A DNA stretch of 29,096 bases from a virus. Numbering within the stretch: the first letter of the stretch is position 1; each line of letters opens with the position of its first letter. Of this stretch, positions 22,166-28,444 are shown in pieces. A model generated the notes under the pieces. It was not told the origin of the DNA. It saw only the letters and a list, made by a program, of their open reading frames with translations, and made no database searches. Made by a program: the position numbers and the translations under genes. The DNA lies in the IMG/VR virus record IMGVR_UViG_3300017783_000142, positions 1 to 29,096 of that record; one strand, 5' to 3'.

Positions 22166-22174
22166 ATACCTATT

Positions 22175-22498
22175 ATGAACAATATAATACCATTTCCCAC
22201 CGAAAGGCGGCAAGAACAGATAGAGTCCGAAAGAAATTTCGCATATGAAAGTTATACAGAAGAGTGTACTGATACAGCTCAATTTGTTTTACTTATGATT
22301 GAGGATTATCTGTACGAAGAAGATTCTGCATTTGATGAAATGGAATTTAGGAATCCAGAGTTTGATGAATCACGAGATATGTATGTGATTATTAACTTAC
22401 TTTCCTCAATGTTTATGAGATATGGCGGTCTGGAACATTTCTTACATAAAGAAATGGATGACCTTTTTACTAAAATTGAAGCGAATAAAAAAATATGA
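22175..22498 (+). CDS. Acidic hypothetical protein, probably leaderless
   Basis: 107 residues, acidic, no membrane segment. It starts MNNIIPFPTERRQEQIE; the body is helical (AQFVLLMIEDYLYEEDSAF, MYVIINLLSSMFMRYGGLEH). No Shine-Dalgarno can exist because the promoter -10 ends 9 bases before the ATG, and the next in-frame ATG would remove a third of the protein. It overlaps rnh by ATGA. Function unknown. Confidence 0.72.
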   Translation: MNNIIPFPTERRQEQIESERNFAYESYTEECTDTAQFVLLMIEDYLYEEDSAFDEMEFRNPEFDESRDMYVIINLLSSMFMRYGGLEHFLHKEMDDLFTKIEANKKI

Positions 22499-23355
22499 TA
22501 TTAATTGACTATAGTCAGATCGCACTTTCAAACATTATAGTGCAAAAATTAAATGATGAAAATATGATTAGACATATGATTCTTAACAGTATCCGTATGT
22601 ATAATAAGAAGTACCGAAACGAATATGGCCAGATGGTAATTTGTGCTGACGGCATGAATACTTGGAGACGTGAATATTTCCCAGAGTATAAAGCTAATAG
22701 AAAGAAAAGCAGAGATGCTACTTCTCACATGGACTGGCCAGAAATCTTCCGTATTATAACATTGATTAGAGAAGAAATACAAGAGAACTTACCATATAAA
22801 GTATTACACATGGAAGGTTGTGAGGCTGATGATATTATTGGTGCACTTGCTATTCGTTCTCAAGATTTTGGTCAAGGTGAGCCTATAATGATTGTGTCTT
22901 CTGATAAAGATTTTATTCAACTACAAAAGTATAATAACGTAAAACAATTCTCACCAATTCAGAAGAAAGTAGTTACCGATAAGAACCCTAGAACATACTT
23001 ATTTAATCATATTATGAGAGGAGATGTTGGTGACGGTATACCTAATATACTATCTAAGGATGATACTTTAATAACCGAAGGTGCTAAACAAACACCTTTA
23101 AGACAAACAAGAATTGATGATTGGTTAGAGAGAAGTGATGATTTAAAATCTGCTATGCCAGAAGAAACTTACAGAAATTATCAAAGAAATAAGACATTAA
23201 TTGACCTTACTAAAATCCCAGAATCAATACAAGAATCAATTATAAATACTTATGATAACCAAAAACTACCAATGAGAATGAAAGTTTTGAATTATTTAAT
23301 TAAAAAAAGATGTAATAACCTGATTGAATGCGTGGAGGAATTTTATAATGCGTAG
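22495..23355 (+). CDS. rnh: RNase H, T4-type 5'-3' exonuclease (FEN family)
   Basis: 286 residues, slightly shorter than T4 Rnh (305). It removes RNA primers and short DNA flaps from lagging-strand fragments. The acidic metal sites of the FEN family are visible: MILIDYSQIAL (D5), CADGMNTWRREYFPEYKANR, EGCEADDIIG, VSSDKDFIQL and RGDVGDGIPN. The order and the IDYSQIALS start agree with T4 Rnh as I recall it. It overlaps the gene before by ATGA, and the next gene starts inside its last 8 bases. An internal TATAAATA near its end (23241-23248) could be a late promoter but lies in coding sequence. Confidence 0.94.
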   Translation: MILIDYSQIALSNIIVQKLNDENMIRHMILNSIRMYNKKYRNEYGQMVICADGMNTWRREYFPEYKANRKKSRDATSHMDWPEIFRIITLIREEIQENLPYKVLHMEGCEADDIIGALAIRSQDFGQGEPIMIVSSDKDFIQLQKYNNVKQFSPIQKKVVTDKNPRTYLFNHIMRGDVGDGIPNILSKDDTLITEGAKQTPLRQTRIDDWLERSDDLKSAMPEETYRNYQRNKTLIDLTKIPESIQESIINTYDNQKLPMRMKVLNYLIKKRCNNLIECVEEFYNA

Positions 23356-23773
23356 AAAATTAATATCCGAGGTCTTTGAAGAGGCCGCAAAATTAAACAC
23401 TAAAAAGGCTAAGATTCAATTCTTAAAACAAAACGATTCAGCGCCTCTAAGAGATATTATTAGAATCAACTTTGATGATGATATTGTATCACTATTACCT
23501 AAAGGTGCACCGCCATATAAAAAAGATGACGCTCCTGATGGGTATAATAATTCTACTTTATATAGCCAATTTAAAATGTTTAAACATTTCTTTAAAGGCC
23601 CAAAAAGTAATATTAACCAAGTTAAAAGAGAAACACTTTTTGTTGGTGTATTAGAAGCACTTCACAGTAGTGAAGCAGAATTGCTTATTCAAGCAAAAGA
23701 TAAAGATTTAAAGTATAAAGGAATCACTAAGAAATTAGTTATTGATGCATTCCCTAATTTAATTCGTAAATAA
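23348..23773 (+). CDS. DUF6433-like conserved phage protein
   Basis: 141 residues from ATG at 23348 (GGAGG at 23334-23338); the longer frame from 23324 lies in rnh. It begins MRRKLISEVFEEAAKLN and has NDSAPLRDIIRINFDDDIV, LLPKGAPPYKKDDAPDGY, FKGPKSNINQVKRETLFVG and LEALHSSEAELLIQAKDKDL. I recall this family directly after rnh in cyanophages (DUF6433). It is mostly helical with no known activity. The place after rnh suggests a link to replication or late transcription. Confidence 0.82.
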   Translation: MRRKLISEVFEEAAKLNTKKAKIQFLKQNDSAPLRDIIRINFDDDIVSLLPKGAPPYKKDDAPDGYNNSTLYSQFKMFKHFFKGPKSNINQVKRETLFVGVLEALHSSEAELLIQAKDKDLKYKGITKKLVIDAFPNLIRK

Positions 23774-23853
23774 TTTAAACTAATAACGGAGGATAGCCTA
23801 TAGACCAACCTTTATAATGATAGAATTTCAATTAACCAACATGGAGAAACATT

Positions 23854-24018
23854 ATGCATGTACAGATTGAGCGCCTAAAGAAAGATAAGAACGAGGCAAT
23901 ATACTATCAGAAGAAACTTAAACGCAAAGGAAAAGATGTTCTGGCATATAAAATGCAGAAAAAAATCGAATACCTAAATAAATATATCGAAGATATGGCG
24001 TTAGTTGCAGGAGGTTAA
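23854..24018 (+). CDS. Small basic coiled-coil protein
   Basis: 54 residues starting MHVQIERLKKDKNEAIYYQK, rich in Lys, forming one long helix likely to be a coiled coil, and ending EDMALVAGG. GGAG at 23843-23846 precedes the ATG. The 80 bases before it hold no gene; a TATAAT at 23813-23818 has no matching -35. Function unknown. Confidence 0.68.
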   Translation: MHVQIERLKKDKNEAIYYQKKLKRKGKDVLAYKMQKKIEYLNKYIEDMALVAGG

Positions 24019-24021
24019 ATA

Positions 24022-24055
24022 ACAGGGTATAAGGCCCTGTGGGTTCAGGGCCCTT
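24022..24055 (+). terminator. Pair of alternative hairpins, attenuator- or terminator-like
   Basis: Two stems share CCCTG (24035-24039). Stem 1: ACAGGG (24022-24027) with CCCTGT (24035-24040), loop of 7. Stem 2: AAGG+CCCTG (24031-24039) with CAGGG (24046-24050) and CCTT (24052-24055), one bulged C, loop of 6, followed by TACTTT. They cannot form together. The second is terminator-like but its T tract is interrupted. The next gene starts 6 bases later without a Shine-Dalgarno. Confidence 0.6.
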
Positions 24056-24061
24056 TACTTT

Positions 24062-24364
24062 ATGAAAAACCAACAAAAATTTACAAAAGAAGAAATAGAA
24101 AATTCTAAAAGAATTTATAAATCAGCCACACCAAAATATACCTTAGATTGGTATGTAAAATGGATCGCATCAGTATTCGTTTTGTGCGCAATGTCATTAC
24201 GAGGTATTGATGGGTTTCAGACGTGGGACTTAGGGTTCTCTATTATTGGTATTACACTGTGGTTGTGGGTATCAATAATGTGGAAAGATCGAGCATTAAT
24301 TGTGCTAAATGCAGCAGGATTACTGTTACTATTAAGGAATATATTTTCTACATTAAATGGTTGA
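24062..24364 (+). CDS. Multi-span membrane protein
   Basis: 100 residues. After a polar start (KFTKEEIENSKRIYKSA) come three hydrophobic stretches: about 31-46 (WYVKWIASVFVLCAMSL), 57-75 (GFSIIGITLWLWVSIMW) and 79-95 (ALIVLNAAGLLLLLRNI). No Shine-Dalgarno is visible; the hairpins at 24022-24055 lie directly upstream and may control it. I recall similar 'LDWYVKW' proteins in marine T4-like phages. Function unknown. A promoter begins inside its stop codon region. Confidence 0.7.
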   Translation: MKNQQKFTKEEIENSKRIYKSATPKYTLDWYVKWIASVFVLCAMSLRGIDGFQTWDLGFSIIGITLWLWVSIMWKDRALIVLNAAGLLLLLRNIFSTLNG

Positions 24365-24389
24365 CAAATTAAACTAACTGTGATATAAT
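24361..24389 (+). promoter_or_regulatory. Sigma70-type promoter giving a leaderless mRNA
   Basis: Perfect -35 TTGACA (24361-24366), 17-base spacer, perfect -10 TATAAT (24384-24389), followed by ATACATT. The start codon at 24397 lies 7 bases after the -10, so transcription would begin at or next to the A of ATG. The -35 box overlaps the last codons of the previous gene. Confidence 0.9.
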
Positions 24390-24396
24390 ATACATT

Positions 24397-24957
24397 ATGA
24401 ATATCTTTATACTACACAAAGACCCCATCAAAGCGGCACAAGACCAGTGTGATAAACACGTGGTTAAAATGATTGTCGAATCTGCACAAATGTTATCTAC
24501 AGTCCACAGAATGTTGGACGGACAACTAGAAACCAGACCATCTAAGTCAGGTAAAAGAATGGTAAAGTATTGGAAACTAGATGACACTCACAAAGAAAAT
24601 TTATATTACAAGACTGTGCATATGTATCATCCATGTACAGTATGGACTGCAGAATCATCATCCAATTACAGATGGCACTATGAACATTTTGTTGCACTCT
24701 GTAGAGAATATACATACAGATATGGTAAAACACATTCAACAGAAACCAAGTTAGGTTTAGAGTTAGGATTATTACCTAAAAATATGCCAATGGGAGATTA
24801 TACACCCTTTAAACTTGCCATGGGTTCGAATCCAGAATGTATGTTCGCTGACCCAGTAAAGTCATATCGTGCATTCTATCATACAAAACAGGAAAGATTT
24901 AAAATGGATTGGACAAAAAGAAACGTACCAGAGTGGTTTAATTATGCCAACGTATGA
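24397..24957 (+). CDS. Conserved phage protein with CDKHVVKM motif
   Basis: 186 residues. It opens MNIFILHKDPIKAAQDQCDK with HVVKMIVESAQMLSTVHR next, a pattern common in marine T4-like phages. Further conserved-looking parts are HPCTVWTAESSSNYRWHYEH, LCREYTYRYGKTH and the Cys/Pro-rich NPECMFADPVKSYRAFYHTK. The histidines, cysteine and tryptophans could form a catalytic or metal site. Relatives are sometimes labelled as DNA repair glycosylases, but I see no match with T4 DenV, so I leave it unnamed. Probably translated from a leaderless mRNA. Confidence 0.75.
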   Translation: MNIFILHKDPIKAAQDQCDKHVVKMIVESAQMLSTVHRMLDGQLETRPSKSGKRMVKYWKLDDTHKENLYYKTVHMYHPCTVWTAESSSNYRWHYEHFVALCREYTYRYGKTHSTETKLGLELGLLPKNMPMGDYTPFKLAMGSNPECMFADPVKSYRAFYHTKQERFKMDWTKRNVPEWFNYANV

Positions 24958-25183
24958 TTTTAAAAATTTAAAAACGGGAGAAGTAGAAACCAAATTTATG
25001 TCTATTGCTTCCATGGAAGAATATATCAAAGATCCTAATATTCAACAAGTAATGTCTGCACCTAAATTGGTAACTGGTACCCAAAGTGTACTATCTAAAG
25101 CAGGTGACGGATGGAAAGAAGTACAAGATAGAATTAAATCAGGATTACCACCAAGATATAGGGATAACATTAAAACAAAATGA
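24944..25183 (+). CDS. FmdB-like small protein without zinc cysteines
   Basis: 79 residues from ATG at 24944, overlapping the preceding gene by 14 bases (an upstream ATG at 24869 would lie inside it). MPTYDFKNLKTGEVETKFMS resembles the start of FmdB-type regulatory zinc ribbons, but no CxxC pair follows. SIASMEEYIKDPNIQQVMSAP and GDGWKEVQDRIKSGLPPRYR complete it. Such shortened proteins are frequent in marine phages as I recall. It overlaps phoH by 4 bases. Confidence 0.75.
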   Translation: MPTYDFKNLKTGEVETKFMSIASMEEYIKDPNIQQVMSAPKLVTGTQSVLSKAGDGWKEVQDRIKSGLPPRYRDNIKTK

Positions 25184-25872
25184 GTGCTCAAAAACCTGCC
25201 CGTTTAAGATTAGAACATCTTATTACATTAGACCCACTTACTAAATCACAAGAAGAAGTATTTGCCTCTTGGAAAGAAGGCTTTAATTTAGTGTTATCTG
25301 GTTCAGCTGGAACTGGTAAAACATATATTTCTACTTACTTGTCATTATTGGATATTTTAAATAAAGATAAACAAGAACAGAAATTAGTGATAGTAAGATC
25401 AGCCGTTCCAACTCGGGATATGGGATTCTTGCCAGGAACACTAGAAGAAAAAGAAGACGCTTATAAAGCACCTTACTATTCTATTCTAACTCAGTTATTT
25501 AAAGACAGTGATGCTTGGAAAAAGATAGAGCAAATGAAACAGATTGAGTTTCTAACAACTTCGTTTATACGAGGTATAACTCTTACTGATTGTATAGTAC
25601 TTATAGACGAATCACAGAACCTAACTTATCACGAATTGTGTTCAGTAATTACACGATTGGGTCATAACTGCAGAATTATATTATGTGGGGATTATTACCA
25701 ATCGGATTTTACTAAACACGGCGATAGAGAAGGGCTAGAAAAATTCACAAAAATTTTAGAGAATATGAAACTCTTTAATCACGTTGAATTTACATGGGAA
25801 GACATTGTCAGATCTGGTCTGGTAAGGGACTTCATAATGACAAAGGAAATGGTAGAAAATGGGAAACTTTAA
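25180..25872 (+). CDS. phoH: PhoH-like ATPase
   Basis: 230 residues, the usual core length. Walker A is GSAGTGKT at 41-48; Walker B CIVLIDESQN at 138-147; RSAVPTRDMGFLPGTLEEKED (73-93) and the CGDYYQSD sensor (about 168-175) are PhoH hallmarks. It is an RNA/DNA helicase-like ATPase of unsettled role, common in marine phages and sometimes linked to phosphate stress. It overlaps the exonuclease gene by 14 bases. Confidence 0.93.
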   Translation: MSAQKPARLRLEHLITLDPLTKSQEEVFASWKEGFNLVLSGSAGTGKTYISTYLSLLDILNKDKQEQKLVIVRSAVPTRDMGFLPGTLEEKEDAYKAPYYSILTQLFKDSDAWKKIEQMKQIEFLTTSFIRGITLTDCIVLIDESQNLTYHELCSVITRLGHNCRIILCGDYYQSDFTKHGDREGLEKFTKILENMKLFNHVEFTWEDIVRSGLVRDFIMTKEMVENGKL

Positions 25873-26551
25873 ACATGAAAAAATTAATTTGGGATATAGC
25901 GATCTTTCTGCAAAAACAGGCGCTACTGGTAGAACATACACCACTCCTGATGGTAATAATTATCCTTCTATTACAACAGTTCTCTCTATTTTAAGTAGAG
26001 AAGCTATCCAAGCGTGGAGAGCAAGAGTTGGTGAAGAAGAAGCAAATAAAGTATCAAGAATAGCTTCTGGACGAGGTACTGCAGTTCATGACTTATTAGA
26101 AAGATATGTTAACAATGATCCAGATTTTGCTAAAGGTGTAATGCCACATATATTACAATCTTTTAAAGATGTACAAGAACAATTAGACACAAGATTAACG
26201 AAGGTTTATTCACAAGAAGCTCCATTATATTCAAATCATTTAGGTTTGGCCGGCAGAGTGGATTGTGTAGGTGTATGGGATGGTAAAGATTCTATTGTGG
26301 ATTATAAAACATCTCGTAAACTAAAGAAGAAAGAATGGGTGAAAGGCTATTTCATGCAGTGTTGCGCATATGCAATAATGTGGGAAGAAAGAACTGGAAT
26401 GCCCATTACACAATTGGTCGTTTTAATAGCTGTAGATAATGAAGAACCACAGGTCTTTATAGAACATAGAGACAACTGGGTTAAACCATTACTTGATGTA
26501 ATAGAACAGTATACTACAGAACAAAAACGTAAACACATATTTGGAAACTAG
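25859..26551 (+). CDS. PD-(D/E)XK exonuclease (RecB/Cas4-like)
   Basis: 230 residues. The motifs are in order: SGRGTAVHDLLERY with His77, E120 (SQEAPLY), GLAGRVDCVGVW with Asp135, SIVDYKTS with D148 and K150, and Q168-x-x-x-Y172 (MQCCAYA). This His-Glu-Asp-(D)xK-QxxxY set is that of RecB-family nucleases and phage exonucleases. It probably degrades DNA ends in host DNA breakdown or recombination. The start has AAAGGAAATGG upstream and lies inside the end of phoH, so the two are coupled. Confidence 0.88.
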   Translation: MGNFKHEKINLGYSDLSAKTGATGRTYTTPDGNNYPSITTVLSILSREAIQAWRARVGEEEANKVSRIASGRGTAVHDLLERYVNNDPDFAKGVMPHILQSFKDVQEQLDTRLTKVYSQEAPLYSNHLGLAGRVDCVGVWDGKDSIVDYKTSRKLKKKEWVKGYFMQCCAYAIMWEERTGMPITQLVVLIAVDNEEPQVFIEHRDNWVKPLLDVIEQYTTEQKRKHIFGN

Positions 26552-26560
26552 GAGAATAAA

Positions 26561-27082
26561 ATGTTAACAGTAGGAGATGAATTCCCGGCATGTACTTTGC
26601 AGGGTGTCAACGAAAATAATGAATTCGTTGAAGTAAAAATTGAGAATGGATTTACGCCACATAAAAAAGATTGGAGTGTGGTTTATTTCTATCCAAAAGA
26701 TTTCACATTTATCTGCCCAACAGAAATTGCTGGGATGGATATGTTAGTGGAAGAGGCGAATGTTGTCGGTATCAGTGGTGATAACGAATTTTGTAAATTG
26801 GCGTGGAAACAGAATAATGAGTTAATCGGTAGTATTAATCATGTTCTAGCGGCAGATTGCGGATTAGGTCTATCACATAAACTTGGTATTGTTAACGAAG
26901 ACGAAGGTGTTTGTTACAGGGCAACATTTATATATGATAAAAAAATGGTCATTCAACACGTATCAGTAAATGCACTTGATACTGGAAGAAATGCCCATGA
27001 AGTATTAAGGACTTTACAAGCACTCAAGGCCGGTGGTCTTACTGGGTGTGAATGGAATCCTGGAGAGGAATTTGTAGTATGA
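26561..27082 (+). CDS. 2-Cys peroxiredoxin (AhpC/TSA family)
   Basis: 173 residues. The peroxidatic site PKDFTFICPTEI has Cys52, with Thr49 before it. The resolving Cys163 is in GGLTGCEWNPG near the C-terminus, as in typical 2-Cys enzymes. It would reduce hydrogen peroxide and alkyl hydroperoxides. AGGAGAAT lies just before the start. An auxiliary metabolic gene, perhaps protecting the infected cell or supporting thiol chemistry beside ribonucleotide reductase. Its stop overlaps the next start by ATGA. Confidence 0.93.
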   Translation: MLTVGDEFPACTLQGVNENNEFVEVKIENGFTPHKKDWSVVYFYPKDFTFICPTEIAGMDMLVEEANVVGISGDNEFCKLAWKQNNELIGSINHVLAADCGLGLSHKLGIVNEDEGVCYRATFIYDKKMVIQHVSVNALDTGRNAHEVLRTLQALKAGGLTGCEWNPGEEFVV

Positions 27083-27297
27083 GAAATGCAATGATAACTG
27101 CGCTTAAAAATCATTACCATGGCGAGATTGGTAAACACAAGATGAATGTTGAAGCATTCTTACAGAACCCAGTTGGTGTGGGTGAACACATTGATATTAT
27201 GGAGACAATATCTGCAGAAATCGGAAAGATTGCAGAATTTGAAGATAAGTTAATGATTTTAGAAACACACTTTATATCGGAAACAGTAAAAATTTAA
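27079..27297 (+). CDS. Small conserved helical phage protein
   Basis: 72 residues from ATG at 27079 (ATGA overlap with the peroxiredoxin stop); a start at 27052 would lie inside that gene. MRNAMITALKNHYHGEIGKH is followed by KMNVEAFLQNPVGVGEHIDI and a helical end (ETISAEIGKIAEFEDKLMIL). I recall this protein ('RxAMIxALKxH ... GVGEH-DI') as very common in marine T4-like phages, without known function. Confidence 0.8.
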   Translation: MRNAMITALKNHYHGEIGKHKMNVEAFLQNPVGVGEHIDIMETISAEIGKIAEFEDKLMILETHFISETVKI

Positions 27298-27307
27298 CAA
27301 AAAAGTG

Positions 27308-27336
27308 TTGACAAAGTGTATCTCCTAGTATATAAT
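27308..27336 (+). promoter_or_regulatory. Sigma70-type promoter
   Basis: Perfect -35 TTGACA (27308-27313), 17-base spacer, perfect -10 TATAAT (27331-27336), followed by ATACAT. Start near 27343; AAAGGAG (27345-27351) and the ATG at 27359 follow. It starts the end-processing genes. Confidence 0.92.
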
Positions 27337-27358
27337 ATACATATAAAGGAGATACATT

Positions 27359-27793
27359 ATGGACATTATATTTGACGTTGACGGGACTCTTATGGATATA
27401 GAACATAGGAGACATTTCGTGACACAAAGACCGAAGGATTTCGATGCCTTCAGAGCAGCCACTAAGGATGACACTCCTAAGCATGAGATATTCTCTATAG
27501 CCAAAGCTATGAAAGCAGCTGGCCATAGAATAATCATTTCATCTGGCAGAAACAAAGCGCAAATGGATATAACAGTAGAACAGATTTCTTCACAGGGTCT
27601 TTCGTTCGACGCTATATTTATGAGATCCAACAGTGATTTTAGACCTGACTTTGAAGTAAAAGAAGGTATGCTTATTAAGATGAAAGACCAAGGATTCGAC
27701 CCAATTATGGCATTTGATGACAGACAGCAAGTGGTAGATATGTGGAGAAGACAAGGTATTACTGTTATGCAAGTTGCAGAAGGTGATTTTTAG
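27359..27793 (+). CDS. PseT-like 3'-phosphatase (HAD family, no kinase domain)
   Basis: 144 residues. HAD motif I FDVDGT has nucleophile Asp6 and Asp8; IIISSGRN is motif II; MAFDDRQQVVDMWRRQGITV and QVAEGDF at the C-terminus match the end of T4 PseT as I remember it (DDR-x-QVV-x-MWRR). T4 PseT is a fused 5'-kinase and 3'-phosphatase that heals RNA and DNA ends for ligation. Only the phosphatase half is here; a PNK-like kinase is encoded separately at 10582. It acts in nucleic-acid repair, probably in the cytoplasm. Confidence 0.85.
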   Translation: MDIIFDVDGTLMDIEHRRHFVTQRPKDFDAFRAATKDDTPKHEIFSIAKAMKAAGHRIIISSGRNKAQMDITVEQISSQGLSFDAIFMRSNSDFRPDFEVKEGMLIKMKDQGFDPIMAFDDRQQVVDMWRRQGITVMQVAEGDF

Positions 27794-27815
27794 TAAAAAT
27801 AATTTAATAAAATGG

Positions 27816-27844
27816 TTGACAAAAGGGTATAACCGTAGTATAAT
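27816..27844 (+). promoter_or_regulatory. Sigma70-type promoter
   Basis: Perfect -35 TTGACA (27816-27821), 17-base spacer, perfect -10 TATAAT (27839-27844), followed by ATACCC. It shares CGTAG before the -10 with the promoter at 3967. Start near 27851, then AAGGAGA (27855-27861) and the ATG at 27866. Confidence 0.92.
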
Positions 27845-27865
27845 ATACCCATGATAAGGAGAAAT

Positions 27866-28444
27866 ATGAAAGATAATATAATATTAGTGGACTGCGATGG
27901 AGTACTATGCGATTGGGAATACGCATTTACTCAGTTCATGCATCACAAAGGATTCCCAACAGTAGATCCTACTGCGTATAACGTAGGTAAAAGATTTAAT
28001 TTCACAAGAGAACAAGGTCACAAATTCGTTGAAGAATTTAATGATTCTGCTGCTATTGGTTTTCTACCACCACTAAGAGATGCAGTGTACTACATGAAAA
28101 GACTTAATATGTTACATGGTTATAAATTCCATTGTATTACATCATTAAGTACCAACAGATATGCACAGAAATTAAGAGTTCAAAACCTCGAATTATTATT
28201 CGGTAAAGAATTATGGGAAGATTTTACTTTCCTACCATGTGGAGCGGATAAAGACGAAGAACTGGCTAAATTTAAAGATACAGGTTGCTTTTGGATAGAA
28301 GATAAACCAAAAAATGCTCAAGTCGGTCTTGATATGGGACTGGATTCATTACTTATTGCTCATGAACACAATGCTGAGGAAATAAACATTCCTAGGTATT
28401 GGAAGTGGAAACACATGTATAAACATATTATTGGAGAGATTTAA
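27866..28444 (+). CDS. HAD-family hydrolase, 5'-nucleotidase-like
   Basis: 192 residues from ATG at 27866, chosen because AAGGAGA precedes it; the ATG at 27851 lies upstream of that site. Motif I VDCDGVLCDW (Asp9, Asp11), motif II CITSLS, and CFWIEDKPKNA with the acidic pair of motif IV. The layout (DxDGVL-x-DW) fits 5'-deoxynucleotidases of the NT5C type. It could clear nucleotides or heal ends with the adjacent phosphatase and ligase. The substrate is not shown. Its stop overlaps the ligase start by one base. Confidence 0.82.
   Translation: MKDNIILVDCDGVLCDWEYAFTQFMHHKGFPTVDPTAYNVGKRFNFTREQGHKFVEEFNDSAAIGFLPPLRDAVYYMKRLNMLHGYKFHCITSLSTNRYAQKLRVQNLELLFGKELWEDFTFLPCGADKDEELAKFKDTGCFWIEDKPKNAQVGLDMGLDSLLIAHEHNAEEINIPRYWKWKHMYKHIIGEI

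Noticed and set aside
23472-23654. + strand frame inside the DUF6433-like gene
   Set aside because: Low-complexity product wholly within a supported gene in another frame.
23774-23853. TATAAT at 23813 as a promoter for the small gene at 23854
   Set aside because: No -35 box at 17 bases, and no ATAC after the -10 as in the six accepted promoters.
25794-25994. + strand frame spanning the phoH-exonuclease junction
   Set aside because: It overlaps two recognised genes and has no start signal.
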